From Dakarella massiliensis (GTDB lineage Bacteria; Pseudomonadota; Gammaproteobacteria; Burkholderiales; Burkholderiaceae_F): DNA of 64,000 nt. A program made the position numbers and the translations under genes. Below the pieces are notes generated by a model. It saw only the letters and a program-made list of their open reading frames with translations, did no database searches and was not told the origin of the DNA. The stretch spans positions 124,001 to 188,000 of the forward strand of contig NZ_CVTY01000004.1 in assembly GCF_001182045.1 (NCBI RefSeq), written 5' to 3'. Below are positions 16,584 to 25,668 of this stretch, piece after piece (within the stretch, counting starts at the first letter, position 1; each line of letters opens with the position of its first letter).

Positions 16584-18506
16584 ATGGGTGCCCGTTTCAG
16601 TGCCTTCCGCCTTGCGGTGCGAAGGATTTTTTCCGAATCACTTCCCGGTGCGGTGCTCGGAAAGCGCACGTCCCGCGTGATCAGCCAGCAGCTCGATCAG
16701 GCAATGCGGGTGATGTCTGTGGCGCTGATTGCCCAAGGGGCGGGCGCCGCGCTTCTCATCGCGTCGCTCTGGAGTGCCGGATCGCATGCGCTCCTCATCT
16801 CCTGGGGCATTGTGGTGATCCTTACGATCATTTTTTCGATCGAATATAACCACCTTTTCTTTGCGGATAAGAACCGCGTGGCGAGGATCCGCGGCTGGAT
16901 CCGGGTTGGAATCGCGCATAGCTTCGTTACCGGAATCACCTGGGGTTTCGCGGGGGCGGTGTTCCCGTCACTCGGAAGCGAATACACGCTTGCGGCCTCG
17001 GTTTCCGCCGTGATCGGCGTAGCGCTTGGCAGCTGGCCTTTCTACGCGATGTGGCTCCCGGGACTCGCGATTTTCACTTTCCTCGCGCTCTTCCCGACTG
17101 GTCTCTCCATTCTGCTCAATTACTTTCATACATCGCAGGGTTTTGTAGCCATCTTCTTCTTTATCGTGATCGGCGTGATTCTTTATTCGGGCCGGCGTCT
17201 TCACGACCTGATTCTCTCCTCCATTCTCACGGAAACCGAGAACCGGAAGCTGCTGCAGAAGCTGGCCCGTGAGAGGAATGCCGCGGAAGCGGCCCGCCGC
17301 ACAGCGGTGCGTGAGGGGCAGAAGCGGCAGGAATTCTTCCGGGCAGCGAATCACGATCTCCGACAGCCGCTTCAGGCGATGGCGATTTACCTGCAGATTC
17401 TGAAGAAGAAGGCCCCGGCCGATATTGCCCCGGTTGTGCAGCAGCTCTCGCTCTGCGCGGGATCGATTTCCAACCTCGTGGAGCAGATTCTGGAAGTGAG
17501 CCGAATCACGGCAGACACGCTCGCGATTCAGCGGGAACTCGTGCCGATTCCGGAGTATTTCGAGAAGCTACGCCAGGAGTGCGCGCCGATCGCCAGAGCG
17601 CGCGGCGGCACATTTGTGATTCGGCCGCTCGACTACAAGATTGACACGGATCCTGCGCTTCTCTCACGTGTGATCCGGAATCTCGTGAATAACGCTTTCA
17701 AGTATTCGGATAAAGAGCATCCCATTGTGATTCTCGCCGCACGGCGCCGGGCGAAGGGGCTGATTCAGATCTGTGTCTACGATAACGGTCCCGGTATCAG
17801 CCGGGAAGACCGGGAAAAGATTTTCCACTCGTTCTATCGTGGGGAAGCCGGCAGAAAGGCGGAAGGCTTTGGTCTGGGGCTCGCCATTGTGAAGGGGATC
17901 TGCAGCCGGCTCGGAATCGGTCTCTCGATGGGGTCGCTTCCCGGGAAGGGATCGGTTTTCAGACTGCAGCTCGGGGCCTCAACGATTACAGAGCCGCTTG
18001 CCCTTTCGCCCCGCGGCCAGGCAAAGAAGACGATTGAATTCCGCGATATTCTGGCCCGGATTCTCTATCTCGAGGATAACCGTACGGTGTCTGACTCCGT
18101 GAAGGCCCTGCTCGAATCCTGGGGCGCGACGGTTCGGGTGTCGCCGTTCCTTGATGACGGGCTGCTGGAGGAGATGAAGGCCTTCAGGCCTCAGATCCTG
18201 CTCACTGACTTTGATTTCGGGGAAGGGGCGCCGAACGGCATTGAGTCCTGCCTGAAGCTCTCGCACGCCCTGAAAACATCTGTCCCGACCGTGATTCTCA
18301 CAGCGGTGCCTGAGGACATGATCGAGCGCGAGTGGCAGAAGCAGCTTCCTCATCGGGCGCTCGCTGAGATGCCTGAAATCCTGCGGAAGCCCGCGGATGA
18401 GGAAAAGCTGAACGGCGCGCTCTGGCGGATGTTTGAGACGAAGGGACCGGATTTTGCGGCCCCGTCGGGCACTTCCCAGGCGGCGGAACCGGCGCTTAAA
18501 GGTTGA
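16584..18506 (+). CDS. Membrane-bound hybrid sensor histidine kinase with C-terminal receiver
   Basis: A 640-residue kinase. About six membrane helices occupy residues 45-215, without an obvious periplasmic domain. A coiled linker leads to the phospho-acceptor His in RAANHDLRQPLQAM (about 256). HATPase motifs are LVNNAFKYS, DNGPGIS and GFGLGLAIV. A receiver domain (about 495-620) has the acidic pair YLEDN and the acceptor Asp in LLTDFDFG (about 541). The NHDLRQPL box is typical of proteobacterial hybrid kinases paired with NarL-type regulators. It converges with the regulator at 18496-19179, and their 3' ends overlap by 11 bp. The signal is unknown. Confidence 0.88.
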   Translation: MGARFSAFRLAVRRIFSESLPGAVLGKRTSRVISQQLDQAMRVMSVALIAQGAGAALLIASLWSAGSHALLISWGIVVILTIIFSIEYNHLFFADKNRVARIRGWIRVGIAHSFVTGITWGFAGAVFPSLGSEYTLAASVSAVIGVALGSWPFYAMWLPGLAIFTFLALFPTGLSILLNYFHTSQGFVAIFFFIVIGVILYSGRRLHDLILSSILTETENRKLLQKLARERNAAEAARRTAVREGQKRQEFFRAANHDLRQPLQAMAIYLQILKKKAPADIAPVVQQLSLCAGSISNLVEQILEVSRITADTLAIQRELVPIPEYFEKLRQECAPIARARGGTFVIRPLDYKIDTDPALLSRVIRNLVNNAFKYSDKEHPIVILAARRRAKGLIQICVYDNGPGISREDREKIFHSFYRGEAGRKAEGFGLGLAIVKGICSRLGIGLSMGSLPGKGSVFRLQLGASTITEPLALSPRGQAKKTIEFRDILARILYLEDNRTVSDSVKALLESWGATVRVSPFLDDGLLEEMKAFRPQILLTDFDFGEGAPNGIESCLKLSHALKTSVPTVILTAVPEDMIEREWQKQLPHRALAEMPEILRKPADEEKLNGALWRMFETKGPDFAAPSGTSQAAEPALKG

Positions 18507-19179
18507 TCTTGTAACCCGCGCGGTGCGCGGCAATGAGGGCTTCGGTGCGGTTCCGCGCGCCGAACGCCCGGTAGATCGCGGAGACGTGAGTCTTCACGGT
18601 GCCTTCAGAGAGATTGAGATTCGTGCAGATACGCTTGATGGGGTTGCCCTTCGCGAGCTCCCGGAGCACATCCATTTGCCGCGGGGTCAGCGTCGGAGCG
18701 GATGCCATACGGCCCGCGATGCCTTCCCCGGCCTCAGCGAAGAATCCGCGGCGCTGGCTTTCCTCGATGATCTTTGAAGGGAGATAGACGCCTCCCTTCA
18801 GCACAAAATGAATCGCGGTGAGGAGGAGATCCGTGTCGAGCGTTTTCGGGACGAACCCGGCGGCACCCAGCGACAGCGTGTTCATTACGCTTTCACGGTC
18901 TGTAACACCTGAGAGCACGAGGATCTTAAGCGAGGGCTCCTCGCGCACGAACTCTTCCAGAAGACTGGTGCCGACAACCCCAGGCATCGAGAGGTCGAGA
19001 ATCAGGAGATCAGCCTCCGGGGCATGGCTGTGAACGAGTTTCCGCGCTTCATCCACGGAATTCGCCGTGAACACTTCCGAGTCGGGATTTTCACTCGTGA
19101 GAAGCATGGATAGCGCTCCGGTAATGAGCGGCTGGTCATCGACCACGAGGAAGCAGAGCTTATCGGAAGCATCGGACAC
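18496..19179 (-). CDS. NarL/LuxR-family response regulator
   Basis: A 227-residue regulator. The receiver has VVDDQ, the acceptor Asp in LLILDLSMPG (about 58), and the KT of FVPKT. A LuxR helix-turn-helix (LTPRQMDVLRELAKGN, then LSEGTVKTHVS) follows. The start is GTG, with AAAGGAG 8 nt upstream. It is antisense-convergent with the hybrid kinase, the only kinase nearby, so the two are likely partners even though they are not in one operon. Confidence 0.9.
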   Translation of the reverse strand: MSDASDKLCFLVVDDQPLITGALSMLLTSENPDSEVFTANSVDEARKLVHSHAPEADLLILDLSMPGVVGTSLLEEFVREEPSLKILVLSGVTDRESVMNTLSLGAAGFVPKTLDTDLLLTAIHFVLKGGVYLPSKIIEESQRRGFFAEAGEGIAGRMASAPTLTPRQMDVLRELAKGNPIKRICTNLNLSEGTVKTHVSAIYRAFGARNRTEALIAAHRAGYKINL

Positions 19180-19302
19180 GGAAAATCTCCTTTAGACATC
19201 AAATACGGGAGTGAATTCTAGCCGGATAACCCGGGGTTCGCTCTCACCTGAAACTTAAATGGACTTAAAATTTACTGTATTCATTCTTTCGGAGTACTGG
19301 CT

Positions 19303-19575
19303 GTGCCGCTGAATCCCGCTCAAATCGCGCTTCTTATGGCGAGGCTCCCCGCCGCGAGCCAGCAGGCGCTCGAGTTCCTCGCGAAAACCAAGGGTAAAAC
19401 ACCCCAGGATGTGTTTGAAGAGTGCCTGCGCGAATACATCGCCGGCCGGGTGCCTCAGGTTGACGTGTCGGCCGCGCTCTCGACAACCAAAAATGTGATG
19501 TATAACTTCGGGTTCGCCTTCGGCAGGATCCGAAGTCTTGCCAGGGCCTGGCAGGACCGTAACGACAAGGAGTAA
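19303..19575 (+). CDS. Small hypothetical protein (90 residues)
   Basis: Unrecognised family. A soluble, helical, mildly basic protein. A hydrophobic face in ALEFLAKTKGKTPQDVFEEC suggests a small DNA-associated or adaptor fold, but nothing is diagnostic. It starts with GTG, GGAG being about 9 nt upstream. It is followed at once by a strong terminator (19580-19608) shared with the hydrogenase-locus tail on the other strand. It may be phage- or plasmid-derived, though no other phage genes are nearby. Confidence 0.65.
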   Translation: MPLNPAQIALLMARLPAASQQALEFLAKTKGKTPQDVFEECLREYIAGRVPQVDVSAALSTTKNVMYNFGFAFGRIRSLARAWQDRNDKE

Positions 19576-19579
19576 AGCA

Positions 19580-19608
19580 AAAGGGCGGTTGAATCAACCG
19601 CCCTTTTT
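19580..19608. terminator. Bidirectional terminator
   Basis: AAAGGGCGGTT (19580-19590), loop GAATC, and AACCGCCCTTT (19596-19606), with T/A runs on both sides. It ends the 90-residue gene on the plus strand and the long hydrogenase operon tail on the minus strand. Confidence 0.88.
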
Positions 19609-19634
19609 CACTGGATCCGGGGTTTCTGTCCGGA

Positions 19635-20246
19635 TCAGGCTTCCTTTTCAGGTTCGCCGCTGAAATCCATGTGCTGGAACGCTTCGGGAAGCTCCACAGA
19701 CTTGGACGTGCCGGAGACGAGCTTTGCGAACACGTCAAGCATTCCCTCAAAATCCGATTCATTCACCGGCTGATTGAAGCGCTTCATCAGCTGCTCAAAC
19801 GTCGCAAACTTGCTGTAGACGTTCGAGAAAATGAGGATGAAGTTCTGCATGGCGGCCTCTTCCGTGCCGGCGGCGAAATCCGGGCTCTTCTCGAAGAGGT
19901 TGCCAGGGATAGAGTCCGCGAGCCACTTCACGAGCGGAACTCCGGCCCATCCGGGAAGGGTCTTGCCGGGGAACTGGCCGAGGAAGAGCGCTGAAAGGAA
20001 GAAAAGCGCGCGGTGTTCCTGATCGATCAGCCCCAGCGTCTCTTCATCAGGAGCGTCAGGCGCGTCAACACCGCGCTTCGCGGCATCCTGATACAGATCG
20101 CCGATCCGGCGGCAGCTTTCTCGGGCAACCGTGGCGGGAATCCGCAGGAAAGCCTTGACGGTTTCCGGATTCTTCAGATCAATATTGCCGGCATCCAGGA
20201 GTGCCTTGAGCTTCTCGGTTGTCGCATCCATTTTTTCTTCTGTCAT
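19635..20246 (-). CDS. Conserved-looking hypothetical protein at the tail of the hydrogenase locus
   Basis: A 203-residue soluble protein of unknown family; all-helical composition, no signal peptide, no motif I recognise. AAGGACG precedes the ATG. It lies 15 bp after the RDD gene, which lies 12 bp after hypE, so all three are probably co-transcribed. It ends at the bidirectional terminator 19580-19608, which would be the 3' end of the hydrogenase operon. A role in hydrogenase biogenesis is possible only by position. Confidence 0.7.
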   Translation of the reverse strand: MTEEKMDATTEKLKALLDAGNIDLKNPETVKAFLRIPATVARESCRRIGDLYQDAAKRGVDAPDAPDEETLGLIDQEHRALFFLSALFLGQFPGKTLPGWAGVPLVKWLADSIPGNLFEKSPDFAAGTEEAAMQNFILIFSNVYSKFATFEQLMKRFNQPVNESDFEGMLDVFAKLVSGTSKSVELPEAFQHMDFSGEPEKEA

Positions 20247-20261
20247 GAAGCGTCCTTCACT

Positions 20262-20759
20262 TTATTTGGTTTTGTTGTCCTGCCCGTTTTTTAGAATTAC
20301 ACGGGTTTTTGCCATGGTATCCCACGGCTGGGCTTCGCGCCTCGAGGCCCAGAGATAGGAAAAGGGAAGCAGGAAGGGGTAGAGGAAGTACCAGAAAAGT
20401 CCGAAATTCAGAATGCCGCGGGCTCTCTGGTAGGCCTGAAGGTAATTGATCCGTCCAAGCGTTTCCTGATCCACGACTCTCAGCTTCATCAGCATCTTTC
20501 CCGGCGTGGCGCCGAAGAGGAAAAGGAATACGGATTCGTACGACATGTGGCAGACGCCGAGAGTCGCCACTGCGCAGACAATAAAGAGAATGCCGGCCGT
20601 CTGGTCAGAACCGATATGGCCGGCTGCGTTCAGATACTCGTAGACCGCGCTGTACAGCATCAGGCCGCACGGGAATCCGATGATGAAGCAGATGAGGGAA
20701 TCAATTCCCCGGGCGGCGGTGCGCCGCCTGAGGAGAGGATCACGGGGTTTTTTATCCAT
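20262..20759 (-). CDS. RDD-family membrane protein
   Basis: A 165-residue membrane protein with the RDD pattern: R-rich start with Asp (RRRTAARGIDSLI), then GATPGKMLMKLRVVD, and a terminal PWDTMAKTRVI. Three or four helices lie near 18-36, 55-72, 77-90 and 115-138. The family is widespread and mostly uncharacterised; some members affect ion homeostasis. It sits between hypE and the 203-residue gene at 12 and 15 bp spacing. Confidence 0.88.
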   Translation of the reverse strand: MDKKPRDPLLRRRTAARGIDSLICFIIGFPCGLMLYSAVYEYLNAAGHIGSDQTAGILFIVCAVATLGVCHMSYESVFLFLFGATPGKMLMKLRVVDQETLGRINYLQAYQRARGILNFGLFWYFLYPFLLPFSYLWASRREAQPWDTMAKTRVILKNGQDNKTK

Positions 20760-20771
20760 AGCCCCGGGAGT

Positions 20772-21824
20772 TTAGCAGATGCGCGGGAGCTGATCCGCGT
20801 TCAGCCAGTCGACCATGCGGACGCCGCCCATGAGGGTCGTCATCTGCACGTAGCCGCGGGCTTCATCCGTCACCGTGCCGACGATTGCGGATTCTTCACC
20901 GTGAGGTGCGGACTTCATGGCGGCGAGGCAGGCTTCGGCCTCGTCCTCCGGGACGATCGCGATCAGTTTGCCTTCGTTCGCGACGTAGAGCGGGTCAAGG
21001 CCCAGGAATTCGCAGGCCTGTGCAACGTCTGAGTGAACCGGAATCGAGGCTTCGTTCAGCATGATGCCGACGTCACTCTGGGCCGCGATTTCGTTCAGCG
21101 TGGTGGCGAGACCGCCGCGCGTCGGGTCACGGAGCACATGGACGTGGGGAGCGGCGGCGGCAATGGCATCCACCATGGCGTTGAGAGGCGCCGAGTCGCT
21201 GAGGATCTTGGAGCCAAAGGAGAGTCCTTCGCGCTCCGACATGATCGCCATGCCGTGGTCACCCATCGAGCCCGAGATCAGCACCTTGTCGCCCGGTTTC
21301 GCGAGACGTCCGGAAACGTGAATCCCCGGAATCACTTCACCGAAACCGGTGGTCGTGATGTAGAGACCGTCGCCGTGTCCCTTTTCAACCACCTTCGTGT
21401 CACCGGTCACGATCTGCACGCCCGCCTCATGAGCGGTACGGGCCATCGATTCGATGATCTTTTCAAGCTTCGCGATTTCGAAACCTTCTTCGAGCACGAA
21501 GCAGGCCGCGATGTAGAGAGGTTTCGCGCCGCACATGGCGACGTCATTCACCGTACCGGCAATAGCGAGGGATCCGATATCGCCGCCCGGGAAGAAGAGC
21601 GGACGGATCACGTGAGCGTCACAGGAAACGACCGGGGTTCCCTTGATTTCCGGGAGGAACGCGCCATCGTGTCCCTCATCGAGAATCGGGTTCGAGAAGT
21701 ACTTGCCGAACACCTGAGTGATCAGCTGAGCCGTTGCCCGGCCGCCGGCGCCGTGCGTGAGATCAATGATCCCGTGCTTCACGTCGATCGGAGTTGAGAA
21801 ATAACGTCTTTTTTCTTCCGCCAT
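20772..21824 (-). CDS. hypE: HypE, hydrogenase maturation carbamoyl dehydratase
   Basis: A 350-residue member of the PurM/HypE family. It accepts the carbamoyl group made by HypF on its C-terminal cysteine and dehydrates it with ATP to the thiocyanate that becomes a cyanide ligand of the NiFe iron. The essential C-terminal tail PRIC is present, as is DLTHGAGGRATAQL near the start. It follows hypD by 42 bp. Confidence 0.97.
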   Translation of the reverse strand: MAEEKRRYFSTPIDVKHGIIDLTHGAGGRATAQLITQVFGKYFSNPILDEGHDGAFLPEIKGTPVVSCDAHVIRPLFFPGGDIGSLAIAGTVNDVAMCGAKPLYIAACFVLEEGFEIAKLEKIIESMARTAHEAGVQIVTGDTKVVEKGHGDGLYITTTGFGEVIPGIHVSGRLAKPGDKVLISGSMGDHGMAIMSEREGLSFGSKILSDSAPLNAMVDAIAAAAPHVHVLRDPTRGGLATTLNEIAAQSDVGIMLNEASIPVHSDVAQACEFLGLDPLYVANEGKLIAIVPEDEAEACLAAMKSAPHGEESAIVGTVTDEARGYVQMTTLMGGVRMVDWLNADQLPRIC

Positions 21825-21866
21825 AGCTGTCCTTTTTATTTTTAATCTTCGAATACCGGAAGGCTC

Positions 21867-22985
21867 TTACTTGCGAAGCCGGCCGTAGCTGTAATAAGCC
21901 GCGCAGGCACCTTCGCTCGAAACCATGCAGGAGCCGAGCGGATGAGCCGGCGTGCAGGCCTTGCCGAACGCCTTGCATTCAAACGGTTCCTTCTCGCCTC
22001 GGAGAATAGCGCCGCACTGGCAGGCCTTATTGTCGGGCACATGGTGCTCTACGAGGCCAAAGCGGGTTTCGGCATCGAATTCAGCGAACTCAGGCGAGAG
22101 CTTCAGAGCGGACTTCGGAACCGGGCCGAGACCGCGCCACTCAAAGGAGTCGCGGAGCGAGAAGACGCGGGCCATCAGATCGATTGCGCGGCGGTTGCCT
22201 TCCGGTACCACGGCTCGGGTGAATTCATTCTCCACCTCATGGCGGCCTTCGTTCACCTGCTTCACCAGCATCAGAATCGTCATCAGCATGTCGAGCGGCT
22301 CAAAGCCGCAGATCACGACAGGCATTTTCCACTTCTCGGCGAACTGCGCGTAGGGCTCGGAGCCAATCACGACAGAAACGTGAGCCGGGCCGACAAGACC
22401 GTCGAGCACCGGGGCGTCAGCGCGCTTCGGAGCGGTGAGAAGAATGTGTTCCATCGCGGAAGGCGTGAGCACGTGGCAGCAGATCACGGAGAAATTCTTG
22501 ATCTGCTCCTTCTTCGCTTCCAGCAGGCAGAGCGCCGTCGGAGGCGTTGTTGTTTCAAAGCCGATCGCGAAGAACACCACCTGGCGGTCCGGATTGTCGC
22601 GCGCGATCTGCAGCGCGTCCATCGGCGAATAGACCATGCGGACGTCCGCGCCTTCAGCCTTCGCCTTGAAGAGCGACTTGCCGCCGGAGGCCGGAACGCG
22701 GAGAGTATCCGCGTACGTGCAGAGGATGGCGTTATGCTTCAGCGCGCATTCCATCGCCATATCGATACGGCCGATCGGAAGCACGCAGACCGGGCATCCC
22801 GGTCCGTGAATCATATGGACGTTCTTCGGCAGGATATCCGTGAGACCCCAGCGGGCGAGCACATGCGTGTGACCGCCGCAGAACTCCATGAAACGGTACT
22901 CACGGTTAGGATCCACCGTGGCGGCGAGCTCCGCCGCAATACCCTTGGCCTGTTCGGAATCGCGGTATTCAGTGACGAACTTCAT
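21867..22985 (-). CDS. hypD: HypD, Fe-S scaffold for Fe(CN)2CO assembly
   Basis: A 372-residue maturation protein. Signature motifs are FCGGHTHVLARWG and HGPGCPVCVLP, with Cys-rich segments (KACQCGAILRG, CTPAHPLGSCMVSSEGAC) that bind the 4Fe-4S cluster. With HypC it forms the complex on which cyanide and CO ligands are attached to iron. Its start overlaps the hypC stop by 4 bp. Confidence 0.97.
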   Translation of the reverse strand: MKFVTEYRDSEQAKGIAAELAATVDPNREYRFMEFCGGHTHVLARWGLTDILPKNVHMIHGPGCPVCVLPIGRIDMAMECALKHNAILCTYADTLRVPASGGKSLFKAKAEGADVRMVYSPMDALQIARDNPDRQVVFFAIGFETTTPPTALCLLEAKKEQIKNFSVICCHVLTPSAMEHILLTAPKRADAPVLDGLVGPAHVSVVIGSEPYAQFAEKWKMPVVICGFEPLDMLMTILMLVKQVNEGRHEVENEFTRAVVPEGNRRAIDLMARVFSLRDSFEWRGLGPVPKSALKLSPEFAEFDAETRFGLVEHHVPDNKACQCGAILRGEKEPFECKAFGKACTPAHPLGSCMVSSEGACAAYYSYGRLRK

Positions 22986-23236
22986 GCTGCGGCTCCTGCA
23001 GCGGCAGCCGAACGGGCGCCGGACTGGGCAACTTCAGCAAGAACCTTGAGCGTGGCCTCGGCCTGCGCTTCATCGATCTTCTGAAGCGCGAAACCCACGT
23101 GGATCACGACCCAGTCGCCAGGCTGAGGATCCTCGATGAGACTGATGTTGATGTTCTTCTGAATGCCGCCGAGGTCAGCGATGGACTCATCGGCGCTCAG
23201 AATCTTTTCGAGTTTTCCAGGAACTGCCAAGCACAT
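22982..23236 (-). CDS. hypC: HypC, hydrogenase maturation chaperone
   Basis: An 84-residue chaperone that starts MCLAVPG. The second-position Cys is the iron-ligating residue exposed after Met removal, which fixes the start at 23236 although the frame is open further upstream. The C-terminus is Ala-rich (SAAAAGAAA). It overlaps hypD by 4 bp. A second HypC-family protein is at 30331-30660. Confidence 0.95.
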   Translation of the reverse strand: MCLAVPGKLEKILSADESIADLGGIQKNINISLIEDPQPGDWVVIHVGFALQKIDEAQAEATLKVLAEVAQSGARSAAAAGAAA

Positions 23237-23264
23237 ATCATTGGTCCTTAAGTTAAAAAATCGT

Positions 23265-25625
23265 TTACGGAGAGACACGGTCTCCGCCGTCCAGAGCGCC
23301 TTCACGGCGCGCGAGAGCGGCGAGCCACGCCTGACCGAGAGCGACGCCTCCATCGCCAGGAGGCACAGCCGATGAGAGGAGCGGATGGATCCCAGCGCGG
23401 CCGAGGAGGCTGATAAGCCGGACGGTCATCCGGCGGTTCAAGAAGCAGCCGCCGGCAAGACAGAGCGGCAGATCCGCTTCATCCGGTCCGGTGAGCTGCA
23501 GAATCCAGTCAGAAAGCGCGCGGGCGACGCCCTCATGGAAATCCGCGGACGCCTGTGAAACAGCATCCGGTTCATGCGGGGTGTCAGCGAGCATCGCCAT
23601 CAGGGGAAGAAGGGAAAGCGAGCCGTCGGGCAGGATTTCCCAGAGTTTTCCGAATTCGCGCGGTGTCTTCCCTTCGGCCGCGGATTCGAGCCGCATGGCG
23701 GCTGTCGCTTCATCATGCTGCGTGAGGCAGAGTCCGAGAAGCGCGGACGCTGCGTCAAACCACCGCCCCATGGCGGTGGTGACACCGGAGAGCCTGGGGT
23801 TGGCAATGACCTTCCGGATCATGCCTGAGTTCGGTTTTTCGCGGAACCGCTCCGCGATTTCGTCTCCCCGTCCCAGAGCTTCGAGAACAGAGGAAGCCAT
23901 GCGCCAGGGTTCACGCGCCGCGCGGTCGCCGCCGGGAAGCGGGATCGCGAGAAGATGCGCTTCGCGTGTGAAGCCTGCGGGCGTGAGATGGAGCATTTCG
24001 CCGCCCCAGGCTTTGCCGTCGGTGCCGAGACCCACGCCGTCAAGCGCGATGCCGCGGGCGGATCCCGTGATGCCGTATTCCGCCATCACGGCGCCGATAT
24101 GGGCCCGGTGATGCTGCACGGCATAGGCAGGGATCCCGCGATCAAGCTCAATCCGGTGAGCGAGACGCGTGGAGAAGAAGTCCGGATGCAGGTCATGCGC
24201 CACCAGTTCGGGCGTGATTTCAAGCACCGCTTCGAGATGCTTCACTGCAAGTTCGAGCGCCTCACAGGAACTGGCGTTCCCGAGGTCGCCGATATGCTGC
24301 GAGAGGAAGGCTTCGCCGCCGCGGGTCAGACAGGCTGTGACTTTAAGTCCCGGTCCGGTAGCGAGAACCGAAGGAGAGTCAAAGGCAAGCGGCACCGCTT
24401 CCGGTGTATAGCCGCGGGCGCGGCGCACCATGCGGGGCTTATCCGCCACGACCCGGACAACCGAGTCATCGCAGCGGACCAGAATCTCGCGGTTATTCGC
24501 GAGAATGAAGTCGGCAATGCCGCCGAGACGCTGCAGCGCTTCATCGTTTCCGATCACAAGCGGTTCTCCGCCCGGATTCGCGCTCGTCATCACGAGTGTC
24601 CAGGGGAGCACGCGGCTGTCAAGCCATTCAACGCCATCCGGACGTCCGGCAGCCTCATGGAAGAGGAGCAGATGCACGGGCGTATAGGGGAGCATCACGC
24701 CGAGTTCAGTGAGCCCTGGGGCAACGCCCTCGAGTTCAGCGTCGCAGAGCGGTGTCTTTTTGGCGAGAACAATCGGGCGCGCGATGGATTCAAGGGTTTT
24801 GCGCTCAAGGTCTGAAAGCGTGACAAGCCGGGAAGCGGACACCGTATTGGCGCACATCACGGCAAGCGGTTTTTCGTCGCGGCGCTTCCGGGCGCGGAGC
24901 AGATGAACCGCTTCAGCGTTTGCCGCGTCGCAGACAAGGTGGAAGCCGCCGAGCCCCTTCACCGCGAGGATGCGGCCTTCCTTCAGGAGTTTCACTGCGT
25001 CGCGGATGGGATCATCCGTTTCGACGGTTTCGCCTGTATTTTTCCAGAGCATGAGCTTCGGACCGCAGACAGGGCAGGCGTTCGGCTGAGCGTGGAAACG
25101 CCGGTCGAGCGGATCGCGGTACTCCTTCAGGCACTCGGGGCACATCTTGAAGGGTGCCATCGAGGTCTGCGGGCGGTCGTAAGGCAGATGCCGGGTGATG
25201 GTGAAGCGGGGGCCGCAGTGCGTGCAGTTGGTGAACGCGTAGCGGTAGCGGCGGTTGCCGGGCGTGAACATATCGCGCTCGCATTCGCGGCAGGTCGCCG
25301 CGTCAGGCGTGATCGCGGTGGTGACGTGCCCCGCCTCGCTCTCATGAATGGTGAAGGACGGATCGCCCTTCAGGGGAATTTCGCGGCTCAGAACCGTATC
25401 GATTCTGGCGAGCGGGGGTTTGGCAGCACGGAGTACCGCTTCAAACCCCAGAACGGCTTCTCTCTCCCCCTCGATTTCTATACCGACGCCGGCTGCGTCA
25501 TTGAAGACGAAACCGGTCAGATGGCGTTCAAGCGCGACCCGGTAAACGGTGGGCCGGAAACCGACTCCCTGTACAAGACCGGTTACGCGGACAAGCTGTC
25601 GGATCATCTGCGGTGTTTCTGGCAT
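23265..25625 (-). CDS. hypF: HypF carbamoyltransferase
   Basis: A 786-residue enzyme that converts carbamoyl phosphate and ATP into carbamoyl-adenylate and passes the carbamoyl group to HypE. Domains in order: acylphosphatase (VTGLVQGVGFRPTVYRVA, residues 12-90); two zinc fingers (CRECERDMF through NCTHCG, and CPECLKEY through ACPVCG, about 105-190); a YrdC-like domain (about 210-390); and a Kae1-like transferase domain (HHRAHIGAVMAEYG; ALDGVGLGTDGKAWGGE; CLAGGCFLNRRM). Full length for the family. Confidence 0.97.
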   Translation of the reverse strand: MPETPQMIRQLVRVTGLVQGVGFRPTVYRVALERHLTGFVFNDAAGVGIEIEGEREAVLGFEAVLRAAKPPLARIDTVLSREIPLKGDPSFTIHESEAGHVTTAITPDAATCRECERDMFTPGNRRYRYAFTNCTHCGPRFTITRHLPYDRPQTSMAPFKMCPECLKEYRDPLDRRFHAQPNACPVCGPKLMLWKNTGETVETDDPIRDAVKLLKEGRILAVKGLGGFHLVCDAANAEAVHLLRARKRRDEKPLAVMCANTVSASRLVTLSDLERKTLESIARPIVLAKKTPLCDAELEGVAPGLTELGVMLPYTPVHLLLFHEAAGRPDGVEWLDSRVLPWTLVMTSANPGGEPLVIGNDEALQRLGGIADFILANNREILVRCDDSVVRVVADKPRMVRRARGYTPEAVPLAFDSPSVLATGPGLKVTACLTRGGEAFLSQHIGDLGNASSCEALELAVKHLEAVLEITPELVAHDLHPDFFSTRLAHRIELDRGIPAYAVQHHRAHIGAVMAEYGITGSARGIALDGVGLGTDGKAWGGEMLHLTPAGFTREAHLLAIPLPGGDRAAREPWRMASSVLEALGRGDEIAERFREKPNSGMIRKVIANPRLSGVTTAMGRWFDAASALLGLCLTQHDEATAAMRLESAAEGKTPREFGKLWEILPDGSLSLLPLMAMLADTPHEPDAVSQASADFHEGVARALSDWILQLTGPDEADLPLCLAGGCFLNRRMTVRLISLLGRAGIHPLLSSAVPPGDGGVALGQAWLAALARREGALDGGDRVSP

Positions 25626-25668
25626 GAGAAATCGACCTGATAGTGGAGAGAAAAGCTTATGTCGACAA

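Noticed and set aside
21942..23084. A 380-codon open frame on the plus strand
   Set aside because: Antisense to hypD and hypC, both clearly real.
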